From: Chloroflexota bacterium
Lineage (GTDB): Bacteria; Chloroflexota; Dehalococcoidia; UBA3495
NCBI GenBank assembly: GCA_022576105.1
Contig: JACZRM010000012.1
Location: 1-17,062, forward strand
Direction of reading: 5' to 3'
Length of the DNA: 17,062 nucleotides
Positions 1 to 5,015 of the stretch are shown here, in pieces (position 1 is the first letter of the stretch; each line of letters starts with the position of its first letter). A program made the position numbers and the translations under genes. The notes under the pieces were generated by a model. That model did not search any database, was not told where the DNA came from, and saw nothing but the letters and a program-made list of their open reading frames with translations.

Positions 1-653
1 GGATCTCCCCTGGCCGTGATACCTTCCACCATCGCATTCACCATTCTCATACTCGATAGCTTCTCGTGGAAATCCCGCACGAGCGACGCGGCGAAACCCC
101 CATCACGCTTGTACCCCAAGCTGTCACCGATGCGTACGAGGGCGCTTACCCGGTTGCCCTTGTTCGCAGCCAGGTATTCGGTTACGGCCTCCTTGAAAAC
201 TGCCACCTCAGAAGCCGCCGCCGGTGGCGGTGGAGGAGGAGAATCTTCATTCTCCGACGACACCGAACTCTCGTCCTCTCTTCTATGATTCTCTTCTATT
301 GGAGTGGACATCCCTGTCCTATCCTGACTGGACATCCCTGTCCTATCAGGAGCGGCAAACCAGGCATGTTTGAGGAAGTGATAGAGGTTCGGCTTACCCA
401 GTCCGCGTCGCTCTACGGCGATGAGGTTTGCGACCACGAGTTCGTCTAGGCAGCGGCGCACCTCGCGGTCGCTGCAACCCAGCTCCTCGGCTAGGGTCTC
501 CTGCTTGGGCCATGTCTCGGCGTTTCTGCCTGCGTACTGGCAGAGCCGGGCGTAGCAGAGCTTGGCACCCTGCGATAGCTCGTGGCGGGCCATGAGCCAG
601 TTGGGGATGAAGGAACCTACCCACATCTTCCAGGGGTTTATGTACTCAGTCAT
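1..653 (-). CDS. Winged-helix phage/plasmid replication-initiator-like protein, partial (C-terminus off the window)
   Basis: The frame is open without a stop from an ATG at 653 to the left edge (217 codons visible). Residues about 30-95 look like a winged helix: a helix pair, 'TLAEELGCSDREVRRCLDELV' as recognition region, then a basic wing and 'KPNLYHFL'. Residues 103-118 are two copies of DRTGMS eight residues apart. An acidic linker and a run of prolines follow (about 139-145), then a helical C-terminal domain. This layout (N-terminal wHTH, low-complexity repeat linker, C-terminal domain) is typical of phage O-like replisome organisers and related HTH replication proteins. The start overlaps the stop of the upstream DUF2493 gene (ATGA), with a GGGGGAA Shine-Dalgarno stretch just before it, so translation is probably coupled. 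Calling it a replication protein is inference from layout. It could instead be a phage transcription factor. Confidence 0.6.
   Translation of the reverse strand, partial: MTEYINPWKMWVGSFIPNWLMARHELSQGAKLCYARLCQYAGRNAETWPKQETLAEELGCSDREVRRCLDELVVANLIAVERRGLGKPNLYHFLKHAWFAAPDRTGMSSQDRTGMSTPIEENHRREDESSVSSENEDSPPPPPPAAASEVAVFKEAVTEYLAANKGNRVSALVRIGDSLGYKRDGGFAASLVRDFHEKLSSMRMVNAMVEGITARGD
305..347. repeat. Two tandem 24-bp-period repeats inside the initiator-like gene, each with a small palindrome
   Basis: The 19-nt unit TGGACATCCCTGTCCTATC occurs at 305-323 and again, identical, at 329-347. The period of 24 nt keeps the reading frame and encodes DRTGMS twice. Each copy contains the palindrome GGACA-tccc-TGTCC. 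Perfect nucleotide identity, rather than only amino-acid identity, suggests that the DNA itself is conserved. In lambda-like and many plasmid initiators the origin iterons lie inside the initiator gene. Their function here as iterons is inference. Confidence 0.6.
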
Positions 654-1042
654 GCTTCCCCCAGGTCGTGCACAACTACAGGGATTCCCGCTAACCGGGC
701 CTTGGTCACCATGTCCCTTGTACCCGTGCTAGTAGCGAGGTTATGAACGAAGGCCGCCACCTGATCGGGGCGGCCATCAGCTAGCATCTGCCTGTTACGT
801 CTCGGCCCTGCTACTGAACAGAATTTGGCGTGTGGCGGACAATGGCAATTCTCATGCTTCTGCCACTCAGCCGGGAACGGCAGCACTTCTAAGCCCCGCT
901 GTTTAGCACAGGCCCGTGCAATGCTATCGGCTCCTCGCGCTTCGCCCTCGATGACAACTGTGCCCTCCGGGAGGGCGTCCACATACTGCCTGATTGGCTT
1001 CCACTCATTCCAGGTGCGTGAGCCGCAGATGAGAACTCTCAT
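650..1042 (-). CDS. DUF2493 / YspA-like SLOG-fold nucleotide-binding protein
   Basis: This 130-aa protein begins MRVLICGSRTW, the standard start of the DUF2493 family (SLOG superfamily, Rossmann-like). Other family marks are 'GEARGADSIA' (res 33-42), 'AGPRRNRQML' (78-87) and 'STGTRDMVTKARLAGIPV' near the end. SLOG proteins bind nucleotides or nucleotide-derived ligands. DUF2493 members are common in phages and integrated elements, and their exact role is not settled. I chose the ATG at 1042 because AAAGGAGG lies seven bases upstream and the family begins at this Met. The frame extends further up to 1096 without support. One oddity is a Cys/His cluster just before the AGPRRN motif (H63, C66, H67, C68, H71, C75). 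The gene overlaps the following initiator-like gene by 4 nt. The 134 nt upstream of it could hold its own weak promoter, but I see no convincing one. Confidence 0.85.
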   Translation of the reverse strand: MRVLICGSRTWNEWKPIRQYVDALPEGTVVIEGEARGADSIARACAKQRGLEVLPFPAEWQKHENCHCPPHAKFCSVAGPRRNRQMLADGRPDQVAAFVHNLATSTGTRDMVTKARLAGIPVVVHDLGEA

Positions 1043-1176
1043 TGTGGCGCCTCCTTTGACAGAAGCACCCCGGGTGTCGTACCCTAGAGGTGCCATATAC
1101 TACGATCAGTTTACCACAACTGGTCACGCGCTGGCCCTGGGCTTACGCCTGGGGCCGGTGTCGCTGTGTACTCGCT

Positions 1177-1332
1177 TCATGCTTCCTTGCCTTTCTGCTG
1201 GCAGTACCCGAGGTGGCCCCGCGTGCATGACGACCGGCACGCGCTACAGCGGCGATGCACGGTCTGGCGGTTCACATGATCCTCGTACTCATCGCCGCAG
1301 CACACGCAGCGGAAGATGGCGAACTTGCTCAC
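1177..1332 (-). CDS. Small Cys-rich, probably zinc-binding protein (51 aa)
   Basis: This short basic protein has the pairs CVCC (res 9-12) and CSAC (about 29-32), followed by two more cysteines and several histidines. The spacing suits a zinc ribbon or knuckle. I prefer the GTG at 1332: it overlaps the stop of the upstream LuxR-type gene (GTGA) and GGAGGTG lies just ahead of it. The frame could otherwise extend to 1371. Very small zinc-ribbon proteins are common in phage operons and usually have no assigned role. Function unknown. Confidence 0.55.
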   Translation of the reverse strand: MSKFAIFRCVCCGDEYEDHVNRQTVHRRCSACRSSCTRGHLGYCQQKGKEA

Positions 1333-1529
1333 TCCCGCACCTCCTGGCCTAGCTTGAACATCAGTTGCCACATGTGCTTCGCGCCCAGGCGGCCGGCGGC
1401 CTTATCAAGATGCTCCCTCGCGGTCTGCTTCGAGATCCCCATCCGCTCCGCGACCTCGCCTATCGTGAGCCCCTGCGCGATGAGGGCGCAGGCGGTAAAC
1501 TGGCGCTGCGTGAGGGGGAGCGTGGTCAC
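1329..1529 (-). CDS. Stand-alone LuxR/GerE-type helix-turn-helix protein (66 aa)
   Basis: Almost the whole protein is one LuxR-type DNA-binding domain: 'LTQRQF' at the start, then 'IAQGLTIGEVAERMGISKQ' and 'TAREHLDKAAGRLGA', matching the family pattern LTxRE..VL.LIA.G.s..EIA..LgiS..TV..H...i..KLg. It has no receiver or sensor domain. Such stand-alone domains are transcription regulators or sigma-region-4-like helpers, often found in phages. The GTG start at 1529 overlaps the stop of the upstream gene by 4 nt (GTGA), and its own stop overlaps the start of the next gene in the same way, so it sits in a coupled operon. It may regulate the element's own genes, which is inference. Confidence 0.75.
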   Translation of the reverse strand: MTTLPLTQRQFTACALIAQGLTIGEVAERMGISKQTAREHLDKAAGRLGAKHMWQLMFKLGQEVRE

Positions 1530-1732
1530 TTGCCCAGCGCCTCGATGCGGCGTTGCAGCTTAGCGTAGCCCTCGCCCTCCAGGGGGAACGGGTTGCCCTC
1601 TTCGTTGGCTGCCTCCTCCAGCACCGCCAGGGCCAGGGCGCGGGCTGCGTCCTCGGAGCCAGGATGAAGTGCAGGGCCATTGCGCGGCCACTGAGCCAGT
1701 AACCCCGCAAACGCTTCCTCGATACTCGCCAT
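1526..1732 (-). CDS. Unknown small protein of the phage-like operon (68 aa)
   Basis: I do not recognise this protein. It begins MASIEEAFAGLLAQW and has an alanine-rich middle that is probably helical. It ends KLQRRIEALGK, almost the same as the end of the upstream gene's product (LRKRIEALGKEV), and the DNA there is an 18-nt identical repeat. The ATG at 1732-1730 follows AAGGAGGTG closely and overlaps the upstream stop by one base (TGATG). A GTG three bases upstream is the alternative start. It is likely co-translated with its neighbours. Confidence 0.55.
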   Translation of the reverse strand: MASIEEAFAGLLAQWPRNGPALHPGSEDAARALALAVLEEAANEEGNPFPLEGEGYAKLQRRIEALGK

Positions 1733-1758
1733 CACACCTCCTTGCCCAGCGCCTCGAT
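1529..1758. repeat. 18-nt direct repeat at 1529-1546 and 1741-1758 (ends of two adjacent genes)
   Basis: CTTGCCCAGCGCCTCGAT occurs exactly at both positions, 212 nt apart. On the minus strand each copy encodes IEALGK near the C-terminus of successive genes. This may mark a partial duplication of a gene tail or a shared short helix. Confidence 0.7.
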
Positions 1759-2223
1759 ACGCTTACGGAGGTCTCGTTGGTGCAAGGGGCGAATATTGCC
1801 TTGCTTGGCGCTGGCCTCATAAACGTCAACTAGGGAGTCAATCTCCCGTTCCAACGCAGCCCTGAATAATGCCACAGCAGCAGCCGGCACGACTCTTAGG
1901 CACTCTAGGGCCATCCTAAAAAAACCCTTCGAGTCTTCATCAATTTCAGGAGCGCTACCAAGAGTCTTGGAATAAAAGCTGTCCGAGTAAGGTGAATTTT
2001 CATCTTGCGTGAGCTCAATGCCTACAGCAGTGAGAACGAATTGGGCAGTTCCCATATCGGGCCGCAAGATGCCAGCCCCTGCTAGAGACCACAGTTCATC
2101 AGATATCCAGGGTTCGCGACTCCCGATTAATTCCTGGTCGGTAAATGCAGAGGTCCGGCCAGTTTCCCTATGCTCTACTAGCCAAGTCCATATATCGTTC
2201 TTATTCTGTACGATCACTGCCAT
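1732..2223 (-). CDS. Unknown protein, first gene of the phage-like operon (163 aa)
   Basis: I do not recognise a family with certainty. The N-terminal half (to about residue 75) resembles a small winged-helix-like region with 'DIWTWLVEH' and 'ELWSLAGAGILRPD'. The C-terminal half is helical, with 'FRMALECLRVVPAAAVALFRAALERE', which loosely recalls DUF4145/HEPN-type helical domains where paired helices carry 'aaV.lfR.ALE'. That resemblance is weak. The ATG at 2223 is preceded by GGAGAAAG about 12 nt upstream, and a good minus-strand promoter lies at 2301-2329, so this is likely the operon's leader gene. The tail LRKRIEALGKEV repeats in the next protein. A search against phage protein families would settle its identity. 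Confidence 0.6.
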   Translation of the reverse strand: MAVIVQNKNDIWTWLVEHRETGRTSAFTDQELIGSREPWISDELWSLAGAGILRPDMGTAQFVLTAVGIELTQDENSPYSDSFYSKTLGSAPEIDEDSKGFFRMALECLRVVPAAAVALFRAALEREIDSLVDVYEASAKQGNIRPLHQRDLRKRIEALGKEV

Positions 2224-2300
2224 TACACCAACTTTCTCCGCTCAGCCCCCTGCGCCTTAACCAACTTCCGTATCGTCACCCACTGAGCCTGCTGGTGCTA

Positions 2301-2329
2301 ATTATTACTTGACAGACTCGTAATAACAA
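2301..2329 (-). promoter_or_regulatory. Sigma70-type promoter of the leftward phage-like operon
   Basis: On the minus strand TTGTTA (2329-2324) is followed after exactly 17 nt by AATAAT (2306-2301). These match the consensus at 4/6 and 5/6 positions. Transcription would begin near 2294, about 70 nt before the first gene's ATG. Confidence 0.6.
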
Positions 2330-2337
2330 GTTAGCCT
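2309..2337 (+). promoter_or_regulatory. Possible rightward promoter overlapping the leftward one
   Basis: A perfect -35 TTGACA (2309-2314) is followed after 17 nt by a weak -10, TAGCCT (2332-2337). It lies between the elements of the opposite-strand promoter, so the two could not be occupied together. It would start the structured RNA candidate near 2343. Confidence 0.4.
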
Positions 2338-2342
2338 CTGCC

Positions 2343-2477
2343 CACAACATGAAAGTGTCCCCGGCGTAGCGCAAACTACCCGGGGACGTGGCACCACCAG
2401 CAGGAGCTGGACGTGCAAAGACATTCTATCATTGAATCTTTGCCCAGCACTTGTATTGGTGCTGGGCTTTCGTTGTT
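2343..2477 (+). ncRNA. Candidate structured small RNA with three hairpins, family unknown
   Basis: Three consecutive hairpins stand in a stretch with no gene. Hairpin 1 is GTCCCCGG / CCGGGGAC (2357-2364 / 2380-2387), continued above a bulged C by GTAG / CTAC with loop CGCAAA. Hairpin 2 is GCAAAG / CTTTGC (2415-2420 / 2438-2443), continued above an AC bulge by ATTC / GAAT. Hairpin 3 is the terminator at 2442-2467, which shares two bases with hairpin 2. A TTGACA promoter candidate lies just upstream. It does not look like 6S, RNase P, tmRNA, SRP RNA or a riboswitch I know, and no gene follows closely enough to be an obvious riboswitch target. Structure is seen; transcription is inferred. Confidence 0.5.
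2442..2477 (+). terminator. Intrinsic (Rho-independent) terminator
   Basis: The stem GCCCAGCAC (2442-2450) pairs perfectly with GTGCTGGGC (2459-2467) around an 8-nt loop and is followed by TTTCGTTGTT. The T tract is on the plus-strand side only, so it ends rightward transcription. Confidence 0.8.
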
Positions 2478-2570
2478 GGGAGAGTCACCCCAGACCATAG
2501 AAACGCTGTACGTGGCTCTGGTGACGATTAGGTATACCACTTACATGATGTCACAGGTTTAGGAGGTGAA

Positions 2571-2678
2571 GTGACAAGCATAACCAGCTTTGGATATCTG
2601 GCTCCCCTTAGACTCGCCGAAGCATCACCCCGAGGAAATGGGCCTCTTCCGGGACCCGTTCGTCTGGCGGGATACTGA
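2571..2678 (+). CDS. Possible 35-aa peptide with a near-perfect Shine-Dalgarno (doubtful)
   Basis: AGGAGGTGA (2561-2569), complementary to the 16S rRNA 3' end, lies directly before a GTG at 2571. This opens a 35-codon frame (VTSITSFGYLAPLRL..., stop at 2676). I recognise no family and the spacing of four bases is short. It may be a leader peptide, a remnant of a lost gene, or chance. The rest of 2478-2811 holds an imperfect hairpin near 2484-2524, a GGCCAA/TTGGCC hairpin at 2684-2700 and the promoter of the VOC gene. Confidence 0.2.
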   Translation: MTSITSFGYLAPLRLAEASPRGNGPLPGPVRLAGY

Positions 2679-2724
2679 GAACTGGCCAACAGGATTGGCC
2701 GGGTCAAGTTAAAAGGGGGGAATT

Positions 2725-2754
2725 TTGACAAGAACCGCCTGGGCCGCTTAGGAT
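2725..2754 (+). promoter_or_regulatory. Promoter of the VOC gene
   Basis: TTGACA (2725-2730), an 18-nt spacer and TAGGAT (2749-2754) precede the ATG at 2812. The predicted start is about 50 nt upstream of the gene, which has its own AGGAG at 2796-2800. Confidence 0.55.
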
Positions 2755-2811
2755 GGCTCTGCCAAACCACTGGCGCCTCCCCTCCAACGCTCTACAGGAG
2801 TAAAAACATTT

Positions 2812-3258
2812 ATGGAAGCCAACTGTGTTACCCACATCGGTATCTGCGTTCGGGATATGGACCAGTCCCTGGCCTTCTACCGGGACATCTTGGGCATGAA
2901 GGTGCTGGGCGACCGGATGACCGATCCCTCGGAAGGGGGGAGGCTGCACAACTACCAGCAAAAGCGACAGGCCCGCCGGTGGGTCAGTTTGAGCTATGGC
3001 GAAGGTTCCACTCCTACCCTCACCCTGACCAGTCACCCAGGTGACGAGCCAGACGGGCAAGCCATCAAGCTAGATCAGATTGGCATCAGCCATCTCGCCT
3101 TTGGCGTTAAAAATGTGCAAGCCCTCACCGAAGAGTTAATTGCTAAGGGAGTGCAACTTGCCGGGCCGGTGGAGTCATTCACCAATGCTCAAGGAGAGAT
3201 ACGGAGCATTTACGTGCACGATCCTGATGGGATCCTGGTTCAGTTCAGTACCCACTAG
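2812..3258 (+). CDS. VOC-superfamily (glyoxalase/dioxygenase-fold) protein
   Basis: This 148-aa protein has the two beta-alpha-beta-beta-beta modules of the vicinal oxygen chelate fold. Module 1 is 'VTHIGICVRDMDQSLAFYRDILGMKVLG' (res 6-33) through the strand ending TLTLTS (69-74). Module 2 is 'GISHLAFGVKNVQAL' (91-105) through 'YVHDPDGILVQFS' (134-146). Length fits a single-domain member. Two of the usual metal ligands are plain, H8 and H94. The last ligand position, usually Glu, is Q144, and the remaining one falls near T71, so metal binding may be altered. Members include glyoxalase I, methylmalonyl-CoA epimerase, ring-cleaving dioxygenases and resistance proteins, and the substrate cannot be named from this sequence. 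It is transcribed alone from the promoter just upstream, with AGGAG 11 nt before the ATG. Confidence 0.85.
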   Translation: MEANCVTHIGICVRDMDQSLAFYRDILGMKVLGDRMTDPSEGGRLHNYQQKRQARRWVSLSYGEGSTPTLTLTSHPGDEPDGQAIKLDQIGISHLAFGVKNVQALTEELIAKGVQLAGPVESFTNAQGEIRSIYVHDPDGILVQFSTH

Positions 3259-3392
3259 AACTACGCTATGAATCTTGCCTGAAACCTGGGAACGAGAAAG
3301 TCTGGTGCACCGGCTGAGTCCACAGAATATCGCGACTCCCAACCAGCTTGACAATGCTCGACCCGCCAGCGCCGCCACAAAGTAGCTAATCC

Positions 3393-3833
3393 GTGTCTTG
3401 CAAAAGAGGACCAGCGGCCTGGGCGTTACGCCTCGTCCTCAGCGGGGCTAGTTTGGCATGGATGGCCCTGATTTTTCAGGCCTCTTCATCCTCGCCCCAG
3501 GAAGTAAATGAGACCTTGGCCGGCTTTGCCTGGCTGGGGCCCTACCGCAACATAGTAGGGCATCTGGTGCTATACGCCGTGTTGGGTTCTCTTTTGCAGA
3601 TTTGCATCTGGAGCTGGCGAAGTTCACTCGCTTGGTCGGCGCGTTGGGCAGCGGCAGCAATAGCAATAGCTGTGCTGTATGGTGTCTCCGACGAATACCA
3701 TCAGTCACTGGTGCCGGGCAGAGCCGCTACAGTGCTGGATGTGGTGGTCGACAGCGCCGGAGCGCTATCGGCCGTCGTTGCGGTTTCCATTCTGGCGAAA
3801 TTGACCCGGCGCCGGCTAAACCAATCCGAATAA
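3393..3833 (+). CDS. VanZ-like family membrane protein
   Basis: This 146-aa protein has about four membrane segments (about 10-30, 52-73, 82-98, 115-135). It carries the VanZ-like signature: 'GHLVLYAVLG' (res 56-65) and 'YGVSDEYHQSLVPGRAATV' (96-114) followed by D116 and D120. VanZ of Enterococcus gives low-level teicoplanin resistance, but most VanZ-like proteins in environmental bacteria have no known role, so a resistance function should not be assumed. The GTG start at 3393 is chosen because it supplies the full first membrane helix. The next in-frame start, an ATG at 3459, would cut that helix, though no clear Shine-Dalgarno precedes the GTG. It follows the VOC gene by 134 nt on the same strand. 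Confidence 0.85.
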   Translation: MSCKRGPAAWALRLVLSGASLAWMALIFQASSSSPQEVNETLAGFAWLGPYRNIVGHLVLYAVLGSLLQICIWSWRSSLAWSARWAAAAIAIAVLYGVSDEYHQSLVPGRAATVLDVVVDSAGALSAVVAVSILAKLTRRRLNQSE

Positions 3834-3870
3834 AACGATGGCAGTTGCGCTATGCTGGAAGGTGGAAGCT

Positions 3871-4089
3871 ATGAATAAAACTGTCTGGCGCATCGGCCAC
3901 ACTCTCAGCGTGCTGGGACTGCTGGACGCAGCTTGAGCACTAAGGGAGATAGCGGCCCGTTGGGGTGAGCCAGGGTTCTGCGGGAAATCCAGAGCTATCG
4001 AGGTAATTGATAGCGTCCGGTCCACCGGTCCGGTGGAAAACCAGGACTACTGGCGGCGACTTAGCGCAAAAATCGAAGAACTGCCTTGA
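3871..4089 (+). pseudogene. Small reading frame interrupted by one in-frame TGA (unknown protein)
   Basis: From an ATG at 3871, with GGAAGGTGGA just before it, the frame reads MNKTVWRIGHTLSVLGLLDAA. It meets TGA at 3934-3936, then continues in the same frame for 50 protein-like codons (ALREIAARWGEPGF... to ...LSAKIEELP) and ends at TGA 4087-4089. The second half is rich in charged helical sequence. I do not recognise it. It could be a recently inactivated gene, a sequencing error or chance. Recoding by selenocysteine would need a SECIS hairpin just after the TGA, and I see no strong one. The stretch from 4090 to 4322 shows no convincing gene. Confidence 0.35.
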
Positions 4090-4322
4090 CCCAGCTTGAT
4101 TAAACCCCTCAGGCAGCCACCCACAAAGAGTAATCCCTTCCTGGCGTCTCTTTCGGCGGCGCTGGGCTCGAAGGAGCCGTCGGTTAGGGCCTTCACTGGC
4201 CGTCTTCCCAAGGTTACGCAATTTATTCCCAATCTATTCCATCGACTCCCCGGTCTTCACCGTACTATTCGCTATGCCCGGTTATGGTCTTGCAATACAG
4301 TTGCGGGCTAACTAGGAAGACC

Positions 4323-4598
4323 ATGACTTCTACGTCCGATTCATTGGGGAGCTCAGAGCAGAACGCCGACGATCAAAAAAAGCGGCTAGAGCATTACGCC
4401 ACGGTACTACGCGAATACGCCAAGTGGTCGTTATTGCGCAGCTACCAGTTTTCTAAATTCGCCGAGTCCCAACGGGAACAGTTGGTCCGGCGTTTTTTCA
4501 CCGCCGGCGCCCAAGCCCACTTGACCCAGCGAGACCTGGTGCTGCTCCTGTACCGGGACATTCTTCGAGAGTCTTCAAGCGTTGACCCCGCCGACTAA
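4323..4598 (+). CDS. Unknown small soluble protein (91 aa)
   Basis: I do not recognise a family. The protein begins MTSTSDSLGSSEQ with a polar, probably disordered first 25 residues. It then appears all-helical: 'KKRLEHYATVLREYAKWSLLRSYQFSKFAESQREQLVRRFFTAGAQ' and 'LTQRDLVLLLYRDILRES'. There are no membrane segments and no cysteines. I chose the ATG at 4323 because AGGAAG lies just upstream. The frame runs back to 4284 without another good ribosome site. The gene stands alone. A GGACCG/CGGTCC hairpin at 4602-4618 just after the stop may act as a weak terminator, but it lacks a T run. Confidence 0.6.
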   Translation: MTSTSDSLGSSEQNADDQKKRLEHYATVLREYAKWSLLRSYQFSKFAESQREQLVRRFFTAGAQAHLTQRDLVLLLYRDILRESSSVDPAD

Positions 4599-4811
4599 CC
4601 AGGACCGCTAATCGGTCCCGCATCAACCTCTTTACCTTGGCTCCACGATAGGAGAGCAGCCTTTCTCACCCCTCATCAATAATATCTACCCAATCCCTTG
4701 AGGGTTCGATTTCCGGTCACAATCCCAGGGGGAACAGTTGGATCGCCACGGTCGAATAGTTGTCAAAGAGGTGAGGAAAACCGGTAGTGCGTTAGTTTAG
4801 TTCTGGTCAAT

Positions 4812-4880
4812 CGGCTTACGCCGGAATCCATTAGAGCGCCTGAACAGCGATTGTATCTGGACACCGGCCTTCGCCGGTGT
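4812..4880. repeat. REP-like pair of palindromes in the intergenic region
   Basis: Two GC-rich hairpins lie about 40 nt apart: CGGC-ttac-GCCG (4812-4823) and ACACCGGC-cttc-GCCGGTGT (4861-4880), flanked by GGAATCCA and TGTATCTGG. Paired palindromes with TTAC or CTTC loops resemble dispersed REP/BIME-type elements of bacterial genomes. Only one pair is visible in this window, so its dispersed nature is inferred. The rest of 4599-4950 shows no gene. Confidence 0.5.
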
Positions 4881-4954
4881 GACCCAGCCCGGTCCTGGGA
4901 CGCCGAACTGATACACTATCGGAAAACCGCGGTACTAAATGCGGAAAATTATTA

Positions 4955-4997
4955 CATCTGGTGACACTATTGTGATATTTTAGTGTCATCTGATGAC
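4955..4997. promoter_or_regulatory. Operator-like direct and inverted repeats ahead of the sensor kinase gene
   Basis: CATCTGGTGAC (4955-4965) and CATCTGATGAC (4987-4997) are direct repeats with a 32-nt period, about three helical turns. Overlapping them is a perfect inverted repeat TGACACTA (4962-4969) / TAGTGTCA (4981-4988) with 11 nt between. A TAATTT sequence at 4998-5003 could be the -10. The kinase ATG at 5016 has no clear Shine-Dalgarno, so a leaderless or activator-dependent transcript is possible. Confidence 0.45.
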
Positions 4998-5015
4998 TAA
5001 TTTGCTCGTTATACC

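Larger units (their letters stand above)
2288..2404. repeat. 10-bp perfect inverted repeat, arms 97 nt apart
   Basis: CCTGCTGGTG (2288-2297) and CACCAGCAGG (2395-2404) are perfect inverted copies. They bracket both overlapping promoters and the first RNA hairpin. They could be operator half-sites permitting looping, or element-end-like sequences. No function is proven. Confidence 0.55.

Noticed and set aside
394..624. Minus-strand 76-codon frame within the initiator-like gene
   Set aside because: It is the wrong frame of the same strand. The frame from 653 has winged-helix features and stays open to the window edge.
1135..1165. GC-rich imperfect hairpin between the Cys-rich gene and the DUF2493 gene
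   Set aside because: The stem has a 2x2 internal mismatch and no T run on either side, so I do not call it a terminator.
3940..4232. Two overlapping minus-strand frames (93 and 61 codons)
   Set aside because: Basic, Arg-rich sequence with no family resemblance. They overlap each other, and one runs opposite the interrupted plus-strand frame. No ribosome site is evident.
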